Program-made: the position numbers and the translations under genes
Notes under the pieces: generated by a model
Database searches by the model: none
Told to the model about the DNA's origin: nothing
What the model saw: the letters and a program-made list of their open reading frames with translations, nothing else
Source: Ruegeria intermedia
GTDB taxonomy: Bacteria > Pseudomonadota > Alphaproteobacteria > Rhodobacterales > Rhodobacteraceae
Length of the DNA stretch: 64,000 nucleotides
Assembly: GCF_900129345.1 (NCBI RefSeq)
Contig: NZ_FQVK01000004.1
Coordinates: 62,001-126,000 of the forward strand
Direction of reading: 5' to 3'
In this document: positions 54,141 to 63,182 of the stretch, piece by piece
Layout of the letters: each line of letters starts with the position of its first letter
Position numbering within the stretch: the first letter of the stretch is position 1

Positions 54141-54258
54141 GGGGGCTCTGCCCCCGCCGCGCTGCGCGCGGCTCCCCCGGGATATTTTGGGCCAGATGAA
54201 GTGCGGTGGTATTCTTCATCTGGCGTCAAATATCCCGGAGCGCGAGGCAGAGCCTCGC
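54141..54258. repeat. Large interrupted inverted repeat after lpdA
   Basis: Core arms CCGGGATATTT-tgg-GCCAGATGAAG (54177-54201) and their complement (54214-54238), with 3-nt internal mismatches and a 12-nt loop. Weaker outer pairing around GGCTCTGCC (54144-54152) and GGCAGAGCC (54246-54254) extends it. It lies between the convergent lpdA and M20 genes. I recall similar elements in roseobacter intergenic regions; it may be a repeat family member or transcription-ending structure. Confidence 0.75.
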
Positions 54259-54271
54259 AAATTGCTTCGGC

Positions 54272-55657
54272 TCAGCGGGTTAAGGCGTCGAGGATGCGGG
54301 CCCACGAGCGGATGCCCTTGTGAAAGCTATTCACGTCATACTTTTCGTTGGGCGAGTGGATGGCGTCATCGTCGTTCGCGAATCCGACCAGCATCGAATC
54401 CAGCCCCAGAACGGAATTGAAATAACCCACGACCGGGATCGAGCCGCCCATGCCGGTGAAAACGGCCTCGCGGTTCCATTCATCTGAAAGGGCGCTGCGG
54501 GCGGCTTCGAATTCCGGCCGGTCCAGGTTCATTACTGAGGCGGGGGAGCCTTCGAGGTCATTGTCCCAAACGACCTTGGCGTCGGGCGACAGGCGGTCTT
54601 CGACGTGTTTGCGAATCTTGTCCCGCAGTTTGTCGGGGTCCATGTCGCCGACCAGTCGGCAGGTGATCTTGCAATGGGCTTCGCTGGGTATCACCGTTTT
54701 CGATCCCGCCCCGTTGTAGCCGCCCCACAGCCCGTTGATTTCCAGAGTCGGCCGTGCCCATTGCTGCTCGAGAGTGGAATAGCCCTTTTCGCCGTGCGGT
54801 TGCGTGTAGCCGACCGAATTGAGGTACTCGGCCTCGTCAAAGCCGCAATTCTCCCATTGGCGCAGCTGGTCGGCGGGAACCTCGTGCACGCCTTCGTAGA
54901 AGCCGTCGACTGCAACGCGGCCGGTTTCCTCGTCGTAGAACGAGGCGACGATCCGAGCGATTTCGCGCAGCGGATTCAGGCCGGGGCCGCCGTAGTGGCC
55001 CGAGTGCAGGTCGATGCGCGGGCCGATGATCGTGAATTCATCCTTGAGCATGCCGCGCAGCTGCGAGGCGATCGAGGGTACGCCGCGCGACACCATCGAC
55101 GTGTCGCAGACCAGCGCCAGATCGGCCTTCAACTCGTTTTTGTTGGCCTCGAGGAACGGGACCAGCGAGGGCGACCCAGACTCTTCTTCACCTTCGAAGA
55201 AAAAGGTGATCCGGCAGGGCAGTTTGCCATGCACGGCCTTCCATGCACGGCAGGCCTCGACGAAGGTCATCAGCTGGCCCTTGTCGTCCGAGGCGCCGCG
55301 CCCGCGGATCACCTGGCCGTGCTCGGTTTCTTCCAGCGCCGGGTCGAACGGGTCGCGGTTCCACAGGTTCAGCGGGTCGACCGGCTGAACGTCATAGTGC
55401 CCGTAGAACAGCAGGTGCGGCGCGTCGGCATCATCGCCGACATGACCCACGACCATCGGGTGGCCCGGCGTGGTGCGCTTTTCCGCCTCGATGCCGATGC
55501 TCTGCAGATCGGCAACCAGCCAGTCCGCAGCCTTGTCAACGCTTTCCTTGTAGGCCGGATCGGTCGAGATGGACGGGATCCGAAGAAATTCCATCAACCG
55601 GTCGATCGAGGCGGAAAGATCAGCGTCGATCTTGCTCAGAACATCGTCAAGCGACAT
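54272..55657 (-). CDS. M20 family metallodipeptidase
   Basis: A 461-residue di-zinc peptidase of the M20 (carnosinase/ArgE/DapE) family. Metal and catalytic residues are in LLFYGHYDVQP, RGASDDKGQLM, FFEGEEESGSPSL and VCDTSM; the dimerisation domain includes LHSGHYGG and SEAHCKITCRLVGDMD. It most resembles cytosolic dipeptidases of the PM20D/CNDP type, so dipeptide or acyl-amino-acid hydrolysis is likely. It converges with lpdA across the inverted repeat. Confidence 0.9.
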   Translation of the reverse strand: MSLDDVLSKIDADLSASIDRLMEFLRIPSISTDPAYKESVDKAADWLVADLQSIGIEAEKRTTPGHPMVVGHVGDDADAPHLLFYGHYDVQPVDPLNLWNRDPFDPALEETEHGQVIRGRGASDDKGQLMTFVEACRAWKAVHGKLPCRITFFFEGEEESGSPSLVPFLEANKNELKADLALVCDTSMVSRGVPSIASQLRGMLKDEFTIIGPRIDLHSGHYGGPGLNPLREIARIVASFYDEETGRVAVDGFYEGVHEVPADQLRQWENCGFDEAEYLNSVGYTQPHGEKGYSTLEQQWARPTLEINGLWGGYNGAGSKTVIPSEAHCKITCRLVGDMDPDKLRDKIRKHVEDRLSPDAKVVWDNDLEGSPASVMNLDRPEFEAARSALSDEWNREAVFTGMGGSIPVVGYFNSVLGLDSMLVGFANDDDAIHSPNEKYDVNSFHKGIRSWARILDALTR

Positions 55658-55983
55658 CGGGGGCTCCTGAATGGTTTCGAATTTGCGCCGAACCTATCAG
55701 CGTCAGCGGCGCCGTCCAGCCCAAGCCGCCGGGAAACGGCGAACAATATCGGAAACACGCGGGCATCTGGGGCGCCCTGCCTGCGTCGTTTCCTCGCGCT
55801 TGATGGCGTCGAGTTTACTTGTCGCGGCGGGTCCGAGAGGATAATTGATGCAAATCAAAGTTGCGACGGGGCCCCGCGCTCTAGGCAGGGGCAGGAAACA
55901 AATAGCGGACGTTGCCTGAAAATCGGGTATTATGGCATGGAGGAAACGCCCGGCCGCGCGAAAGGGTCATGAAGGAGGGTCCT
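55658..55983 (+). other. Divergent control region between the M20 gene and hemA
   Basis: A 326-nt gap. It holds the FNR-type box at 55845-55858 and the hemA ribosome-binding site, and must hold both promoters, but I could not place convincing -35/-10 pairs. No small gene is apparent. Confidence 0.6.
55845..55858. promoter_or_regulatory. FNR/FnrL-type box upstream of hemA
   Basis: TTGATGCAAATCAA: perfect FNR half-sites TTGAT and ATCAA spaced by 4 nt, 126 nt before the hemA start. In Rhodobacter sphaeroides hemA is controlled by FnrL through such a site; the role here is inferred. Confidence 0.78.
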
Positions 55984-57207
55984 TTGGACTATACAGCTCA
56001 GCTCGATACGGCGATTGCCAGGCTGCATGAAGAGGGACGTTACCGGACCTTCATCGATATCGAACGTCGCAACGGACAGTTCCCGCATGCCGTACGCACG
56101 CGCCCCGACGGGTCGCAGCAGGACATCACGGTCTGGTGCGGCAACGATTATCTGGGCATGGGTCAGCACCCTGTCGTGTTGCAGGCGATGCACGAAGCGA
56201 TCGACGCAACCGGTGCCGGATCGGGCGGGACCCGCAACATCTCGGGCACGACCGTCTATCACAAGCAGCTCGAGGCGGAGCTGGCCGATCTGCACGGCAA
56301 GGAGGCGGCGCTGCTGTTCACCAGCGCCTATATCGCCAACGACGCCACGCTCAGCACGTTGCCCAAGCTGTTTCCGGGGCTGATCATCTATTCCGACGAG
56401 CTGAACCATGCCTCGATGATCGAGGGCGTGCGCCGCAACGGGGGCGCCAAGCGCATCTTCCGTCACAATGACGTGGCCCATCTGCGCGAGTTGCTGCAGG
56501 CCGACGATCCGGCAGCGCCCAAGCTGATCGCCTTTGAATCGGTCTATTCGATGGATGGCGATTTCGGCCCGATCGAGGAAATCTGCAACCTGGCCGACGA
56601 GTTCGGCGCGCTGACCTATATCGACGAGGTGCATGCCGTGGGCATGTACGGCCCGCGCGGCGGCGGCGTGACCGAGCGGGACCGGCTGGCGCATCGGATC
56701 GACATCATCAACGGCACCCTGGCCAAGGCCTATGGCGTGATGGGGGGCTATATCGCGGCCAGCGCGAAAATGTGCGACGCCGTGCGCTCTTACGCGCCGG
56801 GTTTCATCTTTACCACGTCGCTGCCGCCGGCGGTCGCCGCGGGCGCCGCAGCCTCGGTCGCCTTCCTCAAGCGTGCGCCCGAACTGCGCGAGCAGCATCA
56901 GACCCAGGCCAAGATCCTGAAGCTGCGCCTGAAGGGGCTGGGCCTGCCGCTGATCGATCACGGCAGCCACATCGTGCCGGTGATCGTGGGCGACCCGGTG
57001 CACACCAAAAAGCTCAGCGACATGCTGCTGGAAAGCTACGGCATCTATGTCCAGCCGATCAATTTCCCGACCGTCCCGCGCGGGACCGAGCGTCTGCGCT
57101 TTACCCCGTCGCCCGTTCATGGGCCGGACGAAATGAACCGTCTGGTTCAGGCGATGGACGAACTTTGGTCACATTGTGCGCTAAATCGCGCCGAACTTGC
57201 CGGGTAG
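55984..57207 (+). CDS. hemA: 5-Aminolevulinate synthase
   Basis: It condenses glycine with succinyl-CoA, the first step of haem synthesis in alphaproteobacteria (Shemin pathway). The 407-residue PLP enzyme includes [61 protein letters not shown] and the Schiff-base Lys in [13 protein letters not shown] chose the TTG at 55984: AAGGAGG lies 5 nt before it and the product then begins MDYTAQLD like known HemA proteins. An in-frame ATG at 55969 is possible but itself overlaps the ribosome-binding site. The FNR-type box upstream suggests oxygen control. Confidence 0.96.
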   Translation: MDYTAQLDTAIARLHEEGRYRTFIDIERRNGQFPHAVRTRPDGSQQDITVWCGNDYLGMGQHPVVLQAMHEAIDATGAGSGGTRNISGTTVYHKQLEAELADLHGKEAALLFTSAYIANDATLSTLPKLFPGLIIYSDELNHASMIEGVRRNGGAKRIFRHNDVAHLRELLQADDPAAPKLIAFESVYSMDGDFGPIEEICNLADEFGALTYIDEVHAVGMYGPRGGGVTERDRLAHRIDIINGTLAKAYGVMGGYIAASAKMCDAVRSYAPGFIFTTSLPPAVAAGAAASVAFLKRAPELREQHQTQAKILKLRLKGLGLPLIDHGSHIVPVIVGDPVHTKKLSDMLLESYGIYVQPINFPTVPRGTERLRFTPSPVHGPDEMNRLVQAMDELWSHCALNRAELAG

Positions 57208-57337
57208 TCTCTGTCTGACATGTGCAACATGTTTGACGCGTGTTAAGCTTTCGCTAACAAAAGAAAACGGACGATTCGTTGTGGGGATGATTCGCCGTTT
57301 GCGTGTAACACGCGGCAGGCAGTTTGGGGCAGCAGGG

Positions 57338-58549
57338 ATGATTGGGCGCAGGACACAGCGCAATTCCGAGCAAGACGTGGAAGTCAGGCCAAAAGGGTTT
57401 GACGACTATGAGGTGCGCCTGGGCGATGTCATGCGCGGCGAGCGGGCGACCAAGGGCAAGTCTCTGCTGGATGTCCAGCGCGAACTGCGGATCAAGGCCA
57501 ATTACATCGCCGCCATCGAAAACGCCGACCCCGATGCGTTCGACACACCCGGCTTCATCGCCGGGTATGTGCGTTCATACGCCCGGTATCTGGGCATGGA
57601 CCCGGATGAAACCTTTGAAACCTTCTGCAAGGAAAGCGGGTTTTCGGTGGCGCATGGCATGTCGGCCCAGGCCTCGGTGGTCAAGAAGGGCGGTGGTGAT
57701 TTGCCGGCGCGCGGACCGATGGGGCGCGATCCGTTCATTTCGCCGAACACGCCTTATCTTCCGGGCCGCGAGTCCGTCCTCAGCCAGATTGAACCCCGGG
57801 CGATCGGGTCTTCGCTGGTCCTGCTGGCGCTGATCGGCGGCATCGGCTATGGCGGCTGGTCGGTTCTCAACAAGATCCAGCAGGTGCAGGTCGCCCCGGT
57901 CGAACAGGCGCCGATGGTACTGGCCGATCTCGATCCGTTGGCAGCGATCCGGTCCGACACCGACGAGGACCTCGACGGCTTGGAAACCCCCGGTGCCGAG
58001 GCGCTGGATCGTCTGTATCGGCCGCAGGCGCTGGACGTGCCGGTTCTGGTGGCGCGCGACGCACCGATCTCGACGCTCGATCCGCGCACCGTCGGGACCT
58101 TCCGCCCGCCGGAATTGCCCGAGGTGGCCATGGCCGAGGTGCACACCGTCGAGCGCACACCTCTGCCGCAGGTTGTCGAAAAGGTGGACACCGCGCTTAG
58201 GATCGTGGCGGTCGAACCTGCCTGGATGCGGGTCACCGCGGCCGATGGCAGCGTGATCTTCGAGGGCACGCTGGGCACGGTCGAAAACGGCAACGTCTTC
58301 GAGGTGCCGCTGACCGAAGAGCCCCCGCAACTGCGCGCCGGGGCATCGGGCAGCGTGTATTTCTCGATGGACGGCCAGCATTACGGCCCGGTCGGCAAGC
58401 CCGGAACCGTGGCCAAGGGCGTGATCCTGTCCAAGGACGCGGTTGCCGAAAACTATGCCGTTGCCGATCTTGCGTCCGAGGACAACAGCGCGCTGCGGCG
58501 TCTGGTGGCCGAGCTTCAGACCCAGGCCACCGAAACCCCGGACGAGTGA
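57338..58549 (+). CDS. RodZ-like protein: HTH, membrane helix, DUF4115
   Basis: A 403-residue protein with a Cro/RodZ helix-turn-helix (about 25-95, RLGDVMRGERATKGKSLLDVQ and ELRIKANYIAAIENADP), one membrane helix (about 157-175) and a C-terminal periplasmic DUF4115 domain (about 285-375, AWMRVTAADGSVIFEGTL). This is the RodZ layout, a partner of MreB in rod-shape maintenance. The ATG at 57338 gives the family start MIGRR. It sits just upstream of ispG, a gene often next to rodZ in proteobacteria. Confidence 0.88.
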   Translation: MIGRRTQRNSEQDVEVRPKGFDDYEVRLGDVMRGERATKGKSLLDVQRELRIKANYIAAIENADPDAFDTPGFIAGYVRSYARYLGMDPDETFETFCKESGFSVAHGMSAQASVVKKGGGDLPARGPMGRDPFISPNTPYLPGRESVLSQIEPRAIGSSLVLLALIGGIGYGGWSVLNKIQQVQVAPVEQAPMVLADLDPLAAIRSDTDEDLDGLETPGAEALDRLYRPQALDVPVLVARDAPISTLDPRTVGTFRPPELPEVAMAEVHTVERTPLPQVVEKVDTALRIVAVEPAWMRVTAADGSVIFEGTLGTVENGNVFEVPLTEEPPQLRAGASGSVYFSMDGQHYGPVGKPGTVAKGVILSKDAVAENYAVADLASEDNSALRRLVAELQTQATETPDE

Positions 58550-58621
58550 TCTTGGCATTGCGGCGGGCTTGCCCCCGGACTATCTAGAGGCCAGACCCCA
58601 GGCTGACGCGGATCCGTTTTC

Positions 58622-59743
58622 ATGTCTCTGAACCACGTGCGCCCCTGGCGCGACATCTATCGCCGCAAATCCCGCCAGATCATGGTTGGAAACGTTCCGG
58701 TGGGCGGCGACGCGCCGATTGCCGTTCAGACCATGACCAACACGCTGACGACCGATGTCGCCGCGACCGTGGCGCAGGTGCAGGCGGCGGCCGAGGCCGG
58801 GGCGGATATCGTGCGCGTTTCGGTCCCGGACGAGGCGTCGTCGAAGGCGCTGAAAGAGATCGTGCGCGAAAGCCCGGTGCCGATCGTGGCCGACATCCAT
58901 TTCCACTATCGCCGCGGCATCGAGGCCGCCGAGGCCGGTGCCGCCTGCCTGCGCATCAATCCGGGCAACATCGGTGACGAAAAGCGCGTGAAAGAGGTCA
59001 TCAAGGCCGCGCGCGACCACAACTGCTCGATCCGCATCGGCGTGAACGCGGGCAGTCTGGAAAAGCACCTGCTGGAGAAATACGGCGAGCCGTGCCCCGA
59101 GGCGATGGTGGAAAGCGGGCTGGAACATATCCGTATCCTGCAGGACAACGATTTCCACGAATTCAAGATCAGCGTGAAGGCCAGCGACGTGTTCCTGTCG
59201 GCCGCCGCCTACCAGGGCATCGCCGAGGCCACCGACGCCCCGATCCATCTGGGCATCACCGAGGCCGGTGGTCTGGTCAGCGGCACGATCAAATCGGCCA
59301 TCGGGCTGGGCAACCTGCTGTGGATGGGGATCGGCGATACGATCCGCGTCAGCCTGTCCGCCGATCCGGTCGAAGAGGTGAAGGTCGGGTTCGAGATCCT
59401 CAAATCGCTGGGCCTGCGCCATCGAGGCGTGAACATCATCTCGTGCCCGTCCTGCGCGCGGCAGGGGTTCGACGTGATCAAGACGGTCGAGACGTTGGAA
59501 AAGAGGCTGGAACACATCAAGACGCCCATGAGCCTGTCGATCATCGGCTGCGTCGTGAACGGCCCCGGCGAGGCGCTGATGACCGATGTCGGTTTTACCG
59601 GCGGGGGCGCGGGCTCGGGCATGGTTTACCTGGCAGGCAAGGCCAGCCACAAGATGTCGAACGAACAGATGATCGACCACATCGTCGAGCAGGTGGAAAA
59701 GAAGGCGGCCGAGCTGGACGCCGCCGCCGAGGCGGCTGAATAG
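58622..59743 (+). CDS. ispG: 4-Hydroxy-3-methylbut-2-en-1-yl diphosphate synthase
   Basis: The Fe-S enzyme of the sixth step of the non-mevalonate isoprenoid pathway. The 373-residue protein has [16 protein letters not shown], the TIM barrel, and the cluster ligands in [13 protein letters not shown] and CVVNGPGEA (three Cys and a Glu), the usual short bacterial form. It is 72 nt after the rodZ-like gene and is followed by a terminator. Confidence 0.97.
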   Translation: MSLNHVRPWRDIYRRKSRQIMVGNVPVGGDAPIAVQTMTNTLTTDVAATVAQVQAAAEAGADIVRVSVPDEASSKALKEIVRESPVPIVADIHFHYRRGIEAAEAGAACLRINPGNIGDEKRVKEVIKAARDHNCSIRIGVNAGSLEKHLLEKYGEPCPEAMVESGLEHIRILQDNDFHEFKISVKASDVFLSAAAYQGIAEATDAPIHLGITEAGGLVSGTIKSAIGLGNLLWMGIGDTIRVSLSADPVEEVKVGFEILKSLGLRHRGVNIISCPSCARQGFDVIKTVETLEKRLEHIKTPMSLSIIGCVVNGPGEALMTDVGFTGGGAGSGMVYLAGKASHKMSNEQMIDHIVEQVEKKAAELDAAAEAAE

Positions 59744-59749
59744 AAACAG

Positions 59750-59780
59750 AAAAAGCCGCAGCGCTTGGCTGCGGCTTTCC
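59750..59780. terminator. Terminator between ispG and the dsbA-like gene
   Basis: An 11-bp stem (AAAGCCGCAGC / GCTGCGGCTTT, 5-nt loop) with a T-run on the minus strand and a weaker one on the plus, serving both convergent units. Confidence 0.85.
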
Positions 59781-59817
59781 TCTGCCGTGAAGTATCCGGT
59801 CTCGACCTTCTGGCTGA

Positions 59818-60576
59818 CTACCCCTGTTCGGCGCGCACGGCGTCGGCGATCTGCTGCATCTGATCGGCCTTCAGATAGCCGCGCAGCATTTCCGTACCCA
59901 GCACGAAGCTGGGCGTGCCCGAAATTTTCAGCCGTTGCGCCAGTTCGCGGGTCTGGGCGATTTCCTCGGTCACCGCGTCGCTGTCCATTGCGGCGACGAT
60001 CGCATCGCCGTCCAGCCCCAGCCCGTCGGCAATGCGGCGCAGGGCCACCTCGGTCACGTCGCCGCCGAATTCCATCAGCGCGTCATGCACCTGTTTGTAG
60101 GCGTCGTCGCCGGCCACATGCTTGGTCGCGATCGCAAAACGCGACGACATTACCGAGGCGTCGCCCAGGATCGGGAACTCTTTGATGACAAAGCGGATGT
60201 TGCCATCCTGCGCGAGCAGGGCGTCGACCTCGGGCACCGCGCGGCGGCAATAGCCGCAGCGATAGTCCATGAACTCGACCAGAGTGATGTCGCCGTCCGG
60301 GTTGCCGCCCACCCAGCTGTAGCCGTCATCGAACAGCGCCTCGGCATTGGCCGCGACCAGGTCCTTGTCTGCGGCGGCTTCGGCCGCGGCGTTGCGCTGC
60401 TCCAGAATGTTGACCGCCTCGATGATGACCTCGGGGTTTTCCAGCAGATATTCGCGCACGGCCGCGCCGAACTCGGCCTTTTCGTCGGGGCTCATGGCGC
60501 TCAGGTCCAGCGCCTGCGCCGGGCCGGATATCAGGGAAAGCCCCAGAAGGGCAGGTGCGGCGTGTCTGAGGATCAT
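59818..60576 (-). CDS. DsbA-family thiol-disulfide oxidoreductase
   Basis: A 252-residue exported thioredoxin-fold protein (signal ending GPAQA, mature LDLSAM). After a helical N-terminal extension (about 30-90), the redox centre is Cys107-Gly-Tyr-Cys110, and the cis-Pro loop is ISGTPSFVLG. This layout is that of ScsC/BdbD-like proteins (oligomerisation helix plus DsbA domain), which oxidise or isomerise periplasmic disulfides. It overlaps the upstream M48 gene by 4 nt (ATGA), so they are coexpressed. Confidence 0.93.
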   Translation of the reverse strand: MILRHAAPALLGLSLISGPAQALDLSAMSPDEKAEFGAAVREYLLENPEVIIEAVNILEQRNAAAEAAADKDLVAANAEALFDDGYSWVGGNPDGDITLVEFMDYRCGYCRRAVPEVDALLAQDGNIRFVIKEFPILGDASVMSSRFAIATKHVAGDDAYKQVHDALMEFGGDVTEVALRRIADGLGLDGDAIVAAMDSDAVTEEIAQTRELAQRLKISGTPSFVLGTEMLRGYLKADQMQQIADAVRAEQG

Positions 60577-61931
60577 TTCCGTTTCCTTTTCGATTTCTCA
60601 GCGCGTTCTGCGGCAATCAGCACATCCTGTGCCCGTTGCCAACCCGGTGAGCCTTCGGGCAACTGCCCGACGGCGCGTCTTGCGTGGATGCCCGCATCGG
60701 CCAGCCGGCCTTGCAGGGCATAGCGTTCGGCGGTGACGGTCGCGGCCATGCCGGGTTGCCCCAGCTTGGCATAGGCCACCCCCAGATCCTGCATCAGCCG
60801 CAGGTTTCGATAGTCGCGGGCGCGTGCCTTTTCAAGCACTTGGAGGGCGTCCTTCATGCGTCCTTCGGCCAGCAGCGCGCGCCCGTACCCGGCCATGATC
60901 AGCGCATCGCGCGGCGCCAGTTCCATCGCTTTGGCATAGGCGTCGACCGCTTGCGCAAACCGGCGATTTTCCAGCAGGATCTGACCTTTCAACTCGTAAT
61001 AGAACGGATCCTCGGGCCGGATCGCCAAGGCTCCGTCGATGGCCGACAGGGCCGCGCCCAGATTGCGGTTCTGGTGATGGGCGGCGGCTTCGCGCATCAG
61101 GCGGATGTCCCGGGCGCTTTCTTCCCTGGCGCGGCGCAGGGTCCAGCTGGGCGAGCGCAGGAAGGCCGACAGTTTGCCCTTGACCCGCGCGAACCAATAG
61201 TCGGCGTTCGGGTCGGGTTTGGCGCGGTCGCCGAATTCATCCAGAAAGGCCTCGGCGGCGCGCAGGCGCTCGCGGCTGGTGGGGTGCGACCGCATGTAGG
61301 GGTCCTGATTGGCCTCGCTCAGCAATTCCTGGCCGGCGAATTTCCGGTGCAGGGCGACCATGCCGCTGGGCGAGATCTCGGCCCAGCGCAGGTATCCGGC
61401 CGCGCTGCGGTCGGCCGAGGCCTCTTCGGCGCGGGTGTGGCCCAGAAAGCTGCGCAGCGCCGAGGCGGATGTTCCGGCTGCGATCCCGGCTGCGGCCTCG
61501 CCGCCCCCGGCGGCCGCGGCGATCATGGCCAGCGCGGTTCCGAACCCGGCGGCCCGCTGGGCGGCGCGCAGGTTCTCGGCCCGCCGGGCCAGATGCCCGT
61601 TGGCGATATGCGCGGCCTCGTGCGCGATCACGGCCTGCAGCATCTCGGGGCTGTCGACGCTCAGGATCAGCCCGTGGTTCACATAGATCGTGTTGTAGTC
61701 GATCACGAAAGCGTTGAACGTATCGTCCTTGACCACCAGAACGCGCACGCGGTTGGTGTTCAGTCCCGCCGCGCGCAGGATCGGAAAGGCCAGTTCGCGC
61801 AGCCCGTGTTCGATATCGGGGTCGCGGATCAGGCTTTGCGCGTGGCTTTGTGCGGCGGCCGCGATCCACAGCGCCGCCGCCAGCAGAAATGCCGGGATTG
61901 ACGCCAGCCGGGATCCGCGTTCAAAAGCCAT
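60573..61931 (-). CDS. M48 metalloprotease with TPR domain (BepA/YfgC-like)
   Basis: A 452-residue exported protein (signal ending AQSHA). The zinc site HEAAH is at 104-108, with the third ligand probably in EEASADRSA. The C-terminal half (about 260-450) is made of TPR repeats, such as FAQAVDAYAKAMELAPRDALI. BepA-type proteins check outer-membrane protein assembly in the periplasm. The start at 61931 gives MAFERGSRL before the signal helix; an ATG eight codons earlier is possible, but the 22-nt gap to the divergent aminotransferase gene is then lost. It overlaps the dsbA-like gene by 4 nt. Confidence 0.92.
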   Translation of the reverse strand: MAFERGSRLASIPAFLLAAALWIAAAAQSHAQSLIRDPDIEHGLRELAFPILRAAGLNTNRVRVLVVKDDTFNAFVIDYNTIYVNHGLILSVDSPEMLQAVIAHEAAHIANGHLARRAENLRAAQRAAGFGTALAMIAAAAGGGEAAAGIAAGTSASALRSFLGHTRAEEASADRSAAGYLRWAEISPSGMVALHRKFAGQELLSEANQDPYMRSHPTSRERLRAAEAFLDEFGDRAKPDPNADYWFARVKGKLSAFLRSPSWTLRRAREESARDIRLMREAAAHHQNRNLGAALSAIDGALAIRPEDPFYYELKGQILLENRRFAQAVDAYAKAMELAPRDALIMAGYGRALLAEGRMKDALQVLEKARARDYRNLRLMQDLGVAYAKLGQPGMAATVTAERYALQGRLADAGIHARRAVGQLPEGSPGWQRAQDVLIAAERAEKSKRKRK

Positions 61932-61953
61932 GGTCGCAACATGGGAGATGGGC

Positions 61954-63117
61954 ATGCGAAACTCAACCCGGTCGGGCGTTGATCCCTTCATCGTGATGGA
62001 CGTGATGGAGGCCGCGCGCCGCGCCGAAGAGGCCGGGCGCCACATCATTCACATGGAGGTCGGCCAGCCCGGAACCGGCGCCCCGCAAGGCGCGTTGGAT
62101 GCGCTTGCCCACGCGATGCGACAAGGCCCGCTGGGCTATACCGTTGCGCTGGGTCTGCCTGCGCTGCGGCAACGCATCGCCCGGATGTATGGCGAGTGGT
62201 ACGACGTTGATCTGAACCCCGAACGGGTGGTCATCACGCCCGGATCCTCGGGCGGATTCCTGCTGGCCTTCACCGCGCTGTTCGACAGCGGCGACCGGGT
62301 GGGGATCGGCGCGCCGGGCTATCCGTCCTATCGGCAGATCCTGCGGGCGCTGGGTCTGGTGCCGGTCGATCTGCCGACCGCACCGGAAAACCGCCTGCAA
62401 CCCGTGCCACGGGACTTTGACGGGCTCGACCTGCAGGGGCTGATGGTGGCCTCGCCGGCAAACCCGACCGGAACCATGCTGGACCACGCCGCCATGGGCG
62501 CGCTGATCGAGGCCGCACAGGCGCAGGGGGCCTCGTTCATCAGCGACGAGATTTATCACGGGTTGGAATACGAGGCCAAGGCGGTCACTGCGCTGGAACT
62601 GACCGACGAGTGCTATGTCATCAACTCGTTCTCCAAGTATTTCTCGATGACCGGCTGGCGGGTCGGCTGGATGGTTGTGCCCGAGAATCAGGTTCGCGTG
62701 GTCGAGCGCATCGCCCAGAACATGTTCATCTGCGCGCCTCATGCCAGCCAGGTCGCCGCGCTGGCCGCGATGGATTGCGAGGACGAGTTGCAGGGCAACC
62801 TGGCCGTCTATCGCCGCAACCGCGACCTGATGCTGAAGGGCCTGCCCGAGGCCGGGTTCACCAACATCGCGCCGCCGGACGGGGCGTTCTATGTCTATGC
62901 CGATGTCTCGGACCTGACCGACGACAGCCGCGCCTTTGCCGCCGAGATCCTGGACACGGCCGGCGTCGCCGTGACGCCGGGGCTGGATTTCGACCCGATG
63001 CGCGGCCATACGACCCTGCGCTTTTCCTACGCCCGGTCGACCGAGGACATCGAGCAGGGCCTGGAACGGCTGCGCAGCTTCATGGCGGATCGCCAGGCCG
63101 CGCAGAAGTCGGCCTGA
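61954..63117 (+). CDS. PLP-dependent aminotransferase, class I/II
   Basis: A 387-residue fold-type I aminotransferase. Active-site residues are Asn170 (SPANPTG), Asp198 and Tyr201 (SDEIYHG) and the Schiff-base Lys228 (NSFSKYFSMTGWRVGW), with Arg in FSYARS near the end for the carboxylate. Family I-gamma-like; the amino donor cannot be told from sequence (aspartate, alanine or aromatic are all possible). A GGGAG site precedes the ATG. Divergent from the M48 protease gene and 65 nt before the amidase gene. Confidence 0.9.
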   Translation: MRNSTRSGVDPFIVMDVMEAARRAEEAGRHIIHMEVGQPGTGAPQGALDALAHAMRQGPLGYTVALGLPALRQRIARMYGEWYDVDLNPERVVITPGSSGGFLLAFTALFDSGDRVGIGAPGYPSYRQILRALGLVPVDLPTAPENRLQPVPRDFDGLDLQGLMVASPANPTGTMLDHAAMGALIEAAQAQGASFISDEIYHGLEYEAKAVTALELTDECYVINSFSKYFSMTGWRVGWMVVPENQVRVVERIAQNMFICAPHASQVAALAAMDCEDELQGNLAVYRRNRDLMLKGLPEAGFTNIAPPDGAFYVYADVSDLTDDSRAFAAEILDTAGVAVTPGLDFDPMRGHTTLRFSYARSTEDIEQGLERLRSFMADRQAAQKSA

Positions 63118-63182
63118 GGCGTTCACAAACCGGCCGCGCTGCGATAGGCTGCTGACACACGATCTCGGGAAAACTTGAGGCC

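Noticed and set aside
57233..57260. TTGACG-16-TAACAA as promoter of the rodZ-like gene
   Set aside because: The hexamers are weak and the gene may be transcribed from hemA; not firm enough to list as a feature.
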